From Hyphomicrobiales bacterium (GTDB taxonomy: Bacteria > Pseudomonadota > Alphaproteobacteria > Rhizobiales > Methylopilaceae): DNA of 64,000 nucleotides. Shown one piece after another: positions 42,545-49,566 of this stretch. Both the position numbers and the translations under genes were made by a program. The notes below the pieces were generated by a model. It was not told where the DNA came from and ran no database searches. It saw only the letters and a program-made list of their open reading frames with translations. Every line of letters starts with the position of its first letter. The stretch's first letter is position 1. The DNA lies in assembly GCA_022842205.1 (NCBI GenBank), contig JALHQA010000004.1, positions 176,501 through 240,500 on the forward strand, read 5' to 3'.

Positions 42545-42602
42545 GTCCATTGTGACGGTAAGGGGGCGGCGCCTTTCACAGGGCCGTGACAATTTAAACG
42601 GG

Positions 42603-43610
42603 TTAGTTTTGTGTTTTTAGGCTCTCGACAAGTGTCTGGAGGTCGTCCGGCAAGTCGCTGTCGAAGCTCATCAATTCATCCGTGGCCGGATGCCGGAAGG
42701 CGAGATGGGCCGCGTGCAGCGCCTGGCGGTCAAGCGCGGTCAGGCTGGCTTGCGCCGATTCGCCGAGATGTATGGCCTTGGTTTTGTAGCCTGCGCCGTA
42801 GACCGGATCGCCCAGCACGGGATGGCCGATATGGGCCATATGGACACGGATCTGGTGGGTGCGGCCGGTTTCCAGCACACATTGGACGAGGCTGACCAGC
42901 GGTGTTTGCGGCGGGCCGAAGCTCTCCACCAGTTCCCAATGCGTCACGGCCTCGCGGCCGCGGTCCGGCCTTGAGACGTGCATCTTCTCGCGGTTGCGCG
43001 GATCGCGGTCGATCGGCGCCTCGATCGTGCCGCGCGGCCGGTTGGGCGCGCCCCAGACGAGGGCGAGATAAGCGCGCTCGAGATCGCCGGTGCGGCCGTG
43101 ATCGGCGAATTGCTCGGCCAGCGCCCGGTGGGCCTTGTCGTTCTTGGCCGCCACCAGGAGGCCCGATGTGTCCTTGTCGAGACGGTGAACGATACCCGGG
43201 CGCTCCACTCCGCCGATGCCGGACAGCGAGCCCTTGCAGTGGTGCAGCAACGCGTTGACGAGGGTGCCGGACCAGTTGCCGGCGCCGGGATGGACGACGA
43301 GGCCGGCCGGCTTGTCGATGACGATGAGGTCGGAATCCTCATGGACGATGTCGAGCGGGATGTTCTCGGCCTCCGGTTCGGCCGGTTCCGGCGGCGGGAT
43401 TTCGACGGCCACCCGCTCCCCGCCCGCAATCTTCCTGCCAGGGTCATTGGCTAACCCTGAGCCGAGGCTCACCTTGCCCGCGCGCACCAGCGCCTGTATC
43501 CGGGTGCGCGAGAGGTCGGGCAGGGCGGCAGCCAGCGCCTTGTCGAGCCGTTCGCCCGCCGCTTCCGCCGGCAGCGTGATTTCAAGAATTTCAGGAACAG
43601 GATCGGTCAT
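42603..43610 (-). CDS. rluD: RluD-type 23S rRNA pseudouridine synthase
   Basis: 335 residues. An N-terminal S4 RNA-binding domain (GERLDKALAAALPDLSRTRIQALV) is followed by the RluA-family catalytic domain with GIVHRLDKDTSGLLVAAK (catalytic Asp) and TGRTHQIRVHMAHIGHPVLGD. By homology it modifies U1911, U1915 and U1917 in helix 69, although RluA, RluC and RluD are hard to separate without alignment. Its ATG abuts the ATG of the divergent DUF6476 gene with no spacer. Confidence 0.92.
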   Translation of the reverse strand: MTDPVPEILEITLPAEAAGERLDKALAAALPDLSRTRIQALVRAGKVSLGSGLANDPGRKIAGGERVAVEIPPPEPAEPEAENIPLDIVHEDSDLIVIDKPAGLVVHPGAGNWSGTLVNALLHHCKGSLSGIGGVERPGIVHRLDKDTSGLLVAAKNDKAHRALAEQFADHGRTGDLERAYLALVWGAPNRPRGTIEAPIDRDPRNREKMHVSRPDRGREAVTHWELVESFGPPQTPLVSLVQCVLETGRTHQIRVHMAHIGHPVLGDPVYGAGYKTKAIHLGESAQASLTALDRQALHAAHLAFRHPATDELMSFDSDLPDDLQTLVESLKTQN

Positions 43611-43967
43611 ATGGCCAAGAAGATCGCCGATGTGGACGAAGAAGAGCTGAATCCGGCTCAGGAAGCCGTGGTTCGCCGGCTGCGCCTTCTCGTCGGCATT
43701 TCGACCGGCATCATGGCGTTCGGCTTTCTGCTGGTCATGTCGGTGATCGTATGGCGTGTCGTCAAGCAGGATGGTGCGACGGCAGTACCCTCCGGCGAGA
43801 TCACAACGGTCCTACCCGTAGGCAAGGGCCAAAGGATTACCGGCACGACATCCGACGGCGAGAGGCTGTTCGTGACGATCGAGGCCGACGATGGGCGGCA
43901 GTCGATTCTCGTCTTCGACGCCGACAGCCTGGCCTATCGCGGCAAGATCGAAGGCCTCGCCCAGTAG
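43611..43967 (+). CDS. DUF6476 membrane protein
   Basis: 118 residues. The N-terminus carries ELNPAQEAVVRRLRLLVGIS, followed by one membrane helix (about 27-50, GIMAFGFLLVMSVIVWRVV) and a periplasmic domain with ISTVLP-like and GERLFVTIEADDGRQSILVFD segments. This matches DUF6476 of alphaproteobacteria; function unknown. The ribosome site caggaacagg lies inside the divergent rluD gene, and the two start codons touch (CATATG). Confidence 0.85.
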   Translation: MAKKIADVDEEELNPAQEAVVRRLRLLVGISTGIMAFGFLLVMSVIVWRVVKQDGATAVPSGEITTVLPVGKGQRITGTTSDGERLFVTIEADDGRQSILVFDADSLAYRGKIEGLAQ

Positions 43968-44030
43968 TTTTGAGCTTGAAGGGGCCGGGCCGGACCCTTA
44001 TTAGAAGCCCCTCGCGCTGATGCGCGCCGC

Positions 44031-44106
44031 GCTCCCTTCGTCTAGCGGTCTAGGACGTCGCCCTCTCACGGCGAAAACAGGGGTTCGAGTCCCCTAGGGA
44101 GCGCCA
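44031..44106 (+). tRNA. tRNA-Glu (CTC)
   Basis: The acceptor arms gctccct and agggagc pair perfectly, with discriminator G and an encoded CCA (44104-44106). The D arm has tctagcggtctagga, the anticodon arm is tcgcc-ctctcac-ggcga giving anticodon CTC, and the T arm is cagggg-ttcgagt-cccctg-like. Its 3' end from 44090 is repeated at 62168-62184, marking it as the integration site of the island. Confidence 0.97.
44090..44106. repeat. attL: 17-bp direct repeat at the tRNA-Glu 3' end
   Basis: tcccctagggagcgcca covers the 3' T-arm strand, acceptor arm and CCA. The exact copy is at 62168-62184. The bases before and after differ at both ends, so 17 bp is the full identity. Confidence 0.9.
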
Positions 44107-44123
44107 ATCCCTTTTCTATCATA

Positions 44124-45206
44124 CTATAATTCCTCCATTTTTTGCTGTTTCCCCAAACTCGCCGACCGCGGTTTGGGAATGCTCGAAAAGCTCTCCATCT
44201 TGATAACCGCAGCGCTCGCGAGCCGCATCTGATCGGCATCCCGCGTGTAGCGCTCGGTTTCCGCCAAGGTTTTGTGTCCAAGCACAGCCATGATCTCCTT
44301 GGATGTCGCGCCGGCCTCGGCCAAACGCCTTCCAGCTGCTTTTCTGAGGCCGTGTGGCTGACACTCGTCTGGAAGGCCTGCGGCGCGAATTGCATCACGA
44401 AGAAATTGCGAGAAGCCGTTCACGCTGAAGGGCCGTCCGTACGCGGTCGCCACGATGACGACGTGCACTTGGGAATGCTTAGCCAGCACCTCGCGGAGCT
44501 TGAAATGCAGGGGGATCACTAAGCGAACGCCGGTCTTCGACTGTGTCACGGTGATCGTTTCGCCGACAACATCGCGCCAGGTCATTCGGTGAACATCTGA
44601 GCGGCGTTGTCCAGTGTAGAGCATCAGCGAGAACGCGAGCCTCTGCTTCGACTCAATAGGCCAGCGTTGCTCAAATCGTGCGATTTCATCTTCGGTCCAA
44701 GAGCGGATCTCTTCCGTCTTGGGCCGCTTGATTCCCAATGTCGGGTCGGAGCCTATCCAACCGAGTTCAATCGCGTGCCGAATCAGGACTCGCAAAAGCT
44801 TGAGTATTGCCAAGGATTGACCGGGTCGGTCCGCTAGGGGCTCTAGAAAGGCACGCCGCAGTCGGACGGGGGTAAGCCCTTCGACTGAGCGATCGCCGTG
44901 GTTTTTCCGTATGTATTCCAGCCTAGCGCGGTACCCCGTTTTCGTCGTCTCCCGGAGTGATCGGAATTTGGCCGAACCTAAGTAGGAGCGCACCAAGGCT
45001 TCGACGCTCTTTCGGATGACATTCTTTTCCTTGCGTCGAGCTTCGCCGTTGCCTTCCATGGCTGCGAGATAAGCGGCTTGGAATTCTGCTGAACCCACTG
45101 TGGACGGCAGAGCAATTCGACTGCCCTTGCCTCGTCGAAAATAGACACGCATTCGACCATGCCGATCACGCCACGCTTCACAGTAGGGAGGAAGTTTACG
45201 GGGCAT
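44124..45206 (-). CDS. Tyrosine-type site-specific integrase
   Basis: 360 residues. A SAM-like core-binding domain (about 65-150) is followed by the catalytic domain. The active site is complete: Arg201 in YTGQRRSD, His285 and Arg288 in PHGLRKAAG, His311 in LGHKT and Tyr320 in ETERYTR. Its 3' end is 17 bases from the tRNA-Glu CCA, the standard layout for tRNA-integrating islands, and it should join attL and attR for excision. It overlaps the upstream HTH gene by 11 bases. Confidence 0.94.
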   Translation of the reverse strand: MPRKLPPYCEAWRDRHGRMRVYFRRGKGSRIALPSTVGSAEFQAAYLAAMEGNGEARRKEKNVIRKSVEALVRSYLGSAKFRSLRETTKTGYRARLEYIRKNHGDRSVEGLTPVRLRRAFLEPLADRPGQSLAILKLLRVLIRHAIELGWIGSDPTLGIKRPKTEEIRSWTEDEIARFEQRWPIESKQRLAFSLMLYTGQRRSDVHRMTWRDVVGETITVTQSKTGVRLVIPLHFKLREVLAKHSQVHVVIVATAYGRPFSVNGFSQFLRDAIRAAGLPDECQPHGLRKAAGRRLAEAGATSKEIMAVLGHKTLAETERYTRDADQMRLASAAVIKMESFSSIPKPRSASLGKQQKMEEL

Positions 45207-45453
45207 TGTCGATGTCGGCCCAGCTTGTGTCGGTTACGGTGGACTGCTCGTTGCCGATGACGGCGTCCAGCTCCACGCGGTCCCAGACGAGAATGTTTCC
45301 GAGGCGTCTTGCCCCGGGCAGGAACCCGCCTTTAACGAGGCTGTCAAATGTATTTACCGACACGCCGACATACTCGGCAGCCGCAGCGCGCCGGAGGCAG
45401 CGCGGTTGAATATTGGGATGAAGGTGCCTGATCCTGGTCGGTGCCATTGACAT
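45196..45453 (-). CDS. AlpA/excisionase-like helix-turn-helix protein
   Basis: 85 residues, or 83 from the second Met at 45447. A MerR-like HTH is clear in CLRRAAAAEYVGVSVNTFDSLVKGGFLPGARRLGNILVWDRVELDAVI, here spread over residues 19-66 in one block. Such proteins activate or direct excision beside integrases. It overlaps the integrase start by 11 bases, so both are made together. Confidence 0.82.
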   Translation of the reverse strand: MSMAPTRIRHLHPNIQPRCLRRAAAAEYVGVSVNTFDSLVKGGFLPGARRLGNILVWDRVELDAVIGNEQSTVTDTSWADIDNAP

Positions 45454-45462
45454 AAATGGATC

Positions 45463-45502
45463 GTCATATAAAATGTATTACTCGTCAACAAAAAAGTATG
45501 AC
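45463..45502. promoter_or_regulatory. Divergent promoter region with gtcata/tatgac dyad
   Basis: AT-rich spacer between the divergent HTH genes. gtcata (45463-45468) and tatgac (45497-45502) form an inverted repeat ahead of both starts, a likely operator for the XRE regulator or the AlpA-like protein. Confidence 0.35.
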
Positions 45503-45504
45503 CG

Positions 45505-45948
45505 ATGAATCTTATGCAGTGCCGGGCTGGTCGCGCGATGTTGAACTGGTCCCAACAGGATTTGGCGGATGCCGCCGAGCTATCGATCTCGACGGTCCGT
45601 GACTTCGAGCTGGGGAAGCGGTTGGCCTCCGAAAGCAGCGTTGCGGCGATGAAGGAAGCCCTTGAGCGTGAAGGACTTGAGTTTCTGGAAGATTTTTCTC
45701 CCAATGCCGATGGAAGAAAAGGCGGCTTCGGCGTCAGATTCCAGCGTCCGTCGCTCACCCCCCGCGAGGCCGTAACAGACGAAGAAAAGCTACAGGTGGT
45801 AGCAGAAATGGTTTGGAAAGCCGGGCAACTTGCCCGAGAGAACCCCAAAGATCCTGCGGCTCTCAAGGAATGGGATCGGTGGAACAGTGCGTTGGGGGCG
45901 CTGCTGAGCAAGCCGCCAAAAGGAAACCAATCCAAGGGCAGGGGGTAG
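45505..45948 (+). CDS. XRE-family transcriptional regulator
   Basis: 147 residues. The N-terminal HTH is MQCRAGRAMLNWSQQDLADA, then ELSISTVRDFELGKR, as in small Cro/C1 proteins of integrative elements. The C-terminal half has no recognised domain. It is divergent from the integrase module and probably controls excision or cargo expression. Confidence 0.88.
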   Translation: MNLMQCRAGRAMLNWSQQDLADAAELSISTVRDFELGKRLASESSVAAMKEALEREGLEFLEDFSPNADGRKGGFGVRFQRPSLTPREAVTDEEKLQVVAEMVWKAGQLARENPKDPAALKEWDRWNSALGALLSKPPKGNQSKGRG

Positions 45949-46043
45949 TTACTTAATAAAAGTAAAGCGATTCCCGAGGACCGGCCGAGCAAGCCATTTT
46001 TTGTTGCCGTCCGCAAAAAATAGTATCGAAGCGAGTTGTAGGG

Positions 46044-47060
46044 TCAAGCAGTGTCTTGGGACAGAGCATTGCGTTCGGCGGGAGAGAGGGCCGGACTTCG
46101 GTACATGGCCGACATCACAGTCGGCCAGATGTGGGTCCACGCCGTACCGTTCGCAATTTCATCCAGGGACCACTGACTGTAGGCAAGGTCGTTGAAGAAC
46201 TGCTCGCGCCGCGGCAACAGCGGGTAGGCGACATCCTCAAGATTCCTAGAACAGATATTGTATCCAAGGCTTGCGGGAGACATGCAGATTGGTGGGACGC
46301 CGGCGATGAGTGCATCGATTGCGGCCCCCGACGAGTAGGTGACGCAACACCATGCATTGTCTAGATCGTGACGCATCTGGCGTCCGGGAGGCGAGAAGGA
46401 GACCTTTTCAACCTCTGCAAGATTTGAGCGCACGGCGGAGCCGTCGGAGGCTTTCATGCTGGGATGAAAGCGCACCACAACAGGACGCGCCGACACACGC
46501 CGAATTTTGTTCACAGTGTCAATGAGCCACCATGTGATGTCCATGCCGCGAAGAGAGGCGTCCTTGGCAACCTGACCGACAACCAGAATGTGGTCACCCT
46601 CGGATCGATAGGGCCGCACATCGATGCCGAGTTGCTCGCGCATCATCTGCCAGCGATCCGACGGCGAGTTGTGCGCGCCAAAGTCGGCATCGTCTCCTAG
46701 TGCACCGCCAACGCCAACACGAAAGTAAGGATGATGCTGTTGCGGGCGTGCCGGCCTACGCAAAAGCCTGCGCATCAGTGTTTGCTTTCTCGGTAGGAAT
46801 GCTCGACCGACAATGCTGCTCTCGACGACGATGACTGGGCCACGATGCTCGCGATGAATGGCGTTCCGCAACCGCCCCTGCGGCGAAGTGCGTGGCGGGT
46901 TTGGAAGGCCATACATCACTGCAATGTCGCAGGGCTTGTAGCTCCATCCGCCAGTGATCTCGACCGGTCCGATGCCGACGTAAAACTTCGAGATATCGAG
47001 GAATCCAACAGTGTTGACATAGATTCGCGTCAGCAGCGGGCGCGCGGTGAACGCGTTCAC
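46044..47060 (-). CDS. Capsule polysaccharide synthesis-like protein (KpsS/KpsC superfamily)
   Basis: 338 residues from a GTG at 47060. The C-terminal half resembles the Kdo-transferase fold of capsule proteins: RPVVVRFHPSMKASDG, then CCVTYSSGAAIDALIAGVPPICMSP, the pattern of a checkpoint for a nucleotide-sugar site. The N-terminal half is less clear but has an NTVGFLDISKFYVGIGPVE and VIVVESSIVGRAF layout. It overlaps the stop of the GT8-KpsC fusion by four bases (GTGA), so the two are co-translated. It probably builds or primes a surface glycan. Confidence 0.7.
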   Translation of the reverse strand: MNAFTARPLLTRIYVNTVGFLDISKFYVGIGPVEITGGWSYKPCDIAVMYGLPNPPRTSPQGRLRNAIHREHRGPVIVVESSIVGRAFLPRKQTLMRRLLRRPARPQQHHPYFRVGVGGALGDDADFGAHNSPSDRWQMMREQLGIDVRPYRSEGDHILVVGQVAKDASLRGMDITWWLIDTVNKIRRVSARPVVVRFHPSMKASDGSAVRSNLAEVEKVSFSPPGRQMRHDLDNAWCCVTYSSGAAIDALIAGVPPICMSPASLGYNICSRNLEDVAYPLLPRREQFFNDLAYSQWSLDEIANGTAWTHIWPTVMSAMYRSPALSPAERNALSQDTA

Positions 47061-49243
47061 AGCGCGTCCCCTCGAGATCGGAGTATGCGGATGTAATCGA
47101 AGGCATCCTCTATCTGCATCAACTGCCCGGTCATCGGATTGACGTATGCAGAGAGATTGATGCAGGCGACGTGAAACAGCTCCTCGATCGATCGCTTTTG
47201 CATGCGCCGGGCAATTTTCATCCTGTCATCGGTCAGCCCCCAGCCGGCGTAAAAGGGCAATCCAAACGTCACTACGTCTTTGCCACGGAGCAAGGCTTCA
47301 AATCCGACCTGCGAGGTAACCGTGTAGACGGAGCGGCACTCATCAAGCGCGGCCGTCACATCGAAATCATCCGGCAGCACGCGGGCCCTATGATGCTTCA
47401 GTGTGCCGGTCCGGTTGTGGATATTGTCGGGATGACGCTTGATATAAACGAGACGGTCCGGGTTCTCCGCAACCGCTGCGCACAGCATGTTTTGGAAGCT
47501 GTGCCCGCCAGCCGCCCCGAAGATTATCGAGGCGTCCTGCGGCCTCTGTTCAACGACGATCACGCTGCCGGGCTCGATCGCCGCGCCGCCATTGCGGACG
47601 TACTTGTTGTATTTTGTGACGCGCTCAGTGCGGACGCGATCGATCAGCGCTCTTGCGCGCCAGAACATTGCGGCTGACAGCTCGAAGCCGGGATCGTTCA
47701 GTATTGTCTCAAGGCGTGAAGGCTGATTGGCGTCGAAGTAGTAGCCAAGATCGTCGAAGATGTAGCCGAAGCAGCGGCGCTCATGCGCAGAAGCGCTTCG
47801 GTCATAATAGCCGGCATATGCCCCAAAGAACGATGTTTCCCCAAAAATCAGAGGTGTTCCCATATGGGACGCACGCATACAGTCCCAATGACGAAGGTGT
47901 CGGAGATTCTGCAGCAGAAAAAGGCAGGCATCGGCAGCATGCGGCTGAATGTGCGTTCCGATGTGAGGCGTCCTGAACATCGGTTTGAGATTCTCATGGA
48001 AGCCGCCCGTGACGTCCTCATTGTTCCCGACCAGGGCGATCGCGCTCATCTCCGGCAGCGAAGAGAGGAGTTGATCTGCCGAGAACGGCCGGCTTCCGAT
48101 CTGCCGCCGTCGTTCTGTCAAAGCGATGTACATATGGGAACGCAGCGACCTGTTCAGCAGCTCGTGGTCATAGGCGACAGCAGGGAGCTGCGTCGTCCGT
48201 GCGAAGCGGCGCAGCTTCTTCCACTGCCGGTGCCGGTCTCCAAGCTTCCAAACGAAGCGGCCGATGATGTGCTGTAGCTTTCGCCGGCGTCCGCCGGTCG
48301 CAGGGATCCCTTCGAAATTCTCGCGGTAGGGAGAGATGGCGGCCGCTGATCGCCATTCCTGTGTTGCCAGCTGGCGCGCGCCGCTATTCCAGGGCTTTAT
48401 ATTCCCGCAGTAGTGGACGATCGATGGTCTCTTCAGCGCGGCTTCGATTGCGCGCATGGAAAGGCTGTTTAGGTGACGGTTTTTAAGTACCCAGTTCCGA
48501 TCGAGGAGTCGTCCGTGCACGTTCCAATGAAGAGGCACATACGCGATCTGCTCATGGAACAGCGTGTTGAGAATCTGCTGGTCACCCAGCATGATCTTGT
48601 GTCCATGACTTTTGAGAAAAGCGTCGATCTCCGGGAGGAATGGCACCTCGCGCAGGAGTTCCAGATTCACAAGCAGCACGCCGCAATTTACATTCGCCGC
48701 GCTTTCGTGGACCCCGAAACGCCGGCGATAGAGAGCGCTGTGCGAGTCCTCCACGCCTCCGAATAAGGCGTTACCGATGTCCGCGTCGAAAAGACCGCTG
48801 ATGCATTTCCGAACAATGATGTCTCCGTCGAGCCAAATCGCCCGCTTTGCCTGCTCGGGCAGAAGCAGATGCATGTAGAGACGGTAATAGGTCGCGACCG
48901 ATATCCCGGCTGTCGTGCGGATATTCCGGAACCGCGAGGCATCCACCAGAATCTCGCGCAGCTCGAATCTGCGGATGCTCTGCAACTCCGCAAACCGGGC
49001 ACGGTCCTCCTCCCCCAGAGGGTCAGCGAGCAGGAGGAATACCCGGAGCGGCCGCTTGTCGGTGTAGGCGGTGATTAAGGATTGTAGGGCGACGGCCGTA
49101 TAGGGCAGGAACGCGCGATCGCTGCCGAACACCACGTTGATGTGGGGATCTACTTCGATCAGCTGTGGCTGACCATTGGCCGCGATTGCAAGGTTCAAAG
49201 TCGTCGCCCCCGAGATGCAAACCGGGGAGCTGAAAAGCCTCAC
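47057..49243 (-). CDS. GT8 glycosyltransferase fused to a KpsC-like capsule domain
   Basis: 728 residues from a GTG at 49243 (a TTG at 49195 is an alternative). The N-terminal part, about residues 34-310, is a GT8 transferase: INVVFGSDRAFLPY, VATYYRLYMHLLLPE, the metal motif WLDGDI (Asp139 and Asp141), NCGVLLVNLELL, DQQILNTLF and IVHYCGNIKPW. The C-terminal part, about 480-675, matches KpsC-type beta-Kdo transferase domains: YIKRHPDN, TVTSQVGFEALLRGKDVVTF and GLPFYAGWGLTDDR. A GT8-KpsC fusion is unusual. The start codon lies in one arm of a long inverted repeat (49230-49382). Sugar donor and product unknown. Confidence 0.8.
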   Translation of the reverse strand: MRLFSSPVCISGATTLNLAIAANGQPQLIEVDPHINVVFGSDRAFLPYTAVALQSLITAYTDKRPLRVFLLLADPLGEEDRARFAELQSIRRFELREILVDASRFRNIRTTAGISVATYYRLYMHLLLPEQAKRAIWLDGDIIVRKCISGLFDADIGNALFGGVEDSHSALYRRRFGVHESAANVNCGVLLVNLELLREVPFLPEIDAFLKSHGHKIMLGDQQILNTLFHEQIAYVPLHWNVHGRLLDRNWVLKNRHLNSLSMRAIEAALKRPSIVHYCGNIKPWNSGARQLATQEWRSAAAISPYRENFEGIPATGGRRRKLQHIIGRFVWKLGDRHRQWKKLRRFARTTQLPAVAYDHELLNRSLRSHMYIALTERRRQIGSRPFSADQLLSSLPEMSAIALVGNNEDVTGGFHENLKPMFRTPHIGTHIQPHAADACLFLLQNLRHLRHWDCMRASHMGTPLIFGETSFFGAYAGYYDRSASAHERRCFGYIFDDLGYYFDANQPSRLETILNDPGFELSAAMFWRARALIDRVRTERVTKYNKYVRNGGAAIEPGSVIVVEQRPQDASIIFGAAGGHSFQNMLCAAVAENPDRLVYIKRHPDNIHNRTGTLKHHRARVLPDDFDVTAALDECRSVYTVTSQVGFEALLRGKDVVTFGLPFYAGWGLTDDRMKIARRMQKRSIEELFHVACINLSAYVNPMTGQLMQIEDAFDYIRILRSRGDAL

Positions 49244-49433
49244 ACAGAGGGCTGCCGTGGCCTTTAGGACGAGCCCTGGACATGACCGCTCTCTCGCGAG
49301 AACGGGACCACGGCCTCCCCGGCGCTTGCATCGGGGAGCACGTTCACAGCCGTGCTCCGGCTGCTGTGTGAGGGGTTTTCAGACCCCTGAGCGCTGCACG
49401 CAACGCTCAGAACCTTGATAATCGATCACACAG
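49230..49433. ncRNA. Structured non-coding block, candidate RNA or small mobile repeat
   Basis: Long-range arms 49230-49247 (ctgaaaagcctcacacag) and 49364-49382 (ctgtgtgaggggttttcag) pair with one small mismatch region. Inside are agggct/agccct, the palindrome tctcgcgaga, ctccccg/cggggag and ggagcacg/cgtgctcc, and beyond it ctgagcg/cgctcag. A third tcacacag copy follows at 49426-49433. The left arm covers the GTG start of the GT8-KpsC gene. It could be a leader RNA, an independent RNA or a MITE-like element; I recognise no family. Confidence 0.45.
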
Positions 49434-49566
49434 AGAGTTGCAACGTGCCGTTGTTGAAACGGCGCGCTGACGGCCCGTCATGTCCGTTCGGGCAGCATTG
49501 CTACTACATCTAGTGCGGGGAGCTTTCCATTGAACGAAAGCGGAATGGGATTTAACGCCGCAGGAA
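49434..49566. other. Remainder of the non-coding gap between GT8-KpsC and hsdR
   Basis: Together with the structured block this makes 323 bases without a gene. In this part I see a gttgttgaaacgg-type short repeat and an AT-richer patch near hsdR's end but no gene or clear terminator. Confidence 0.35.
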
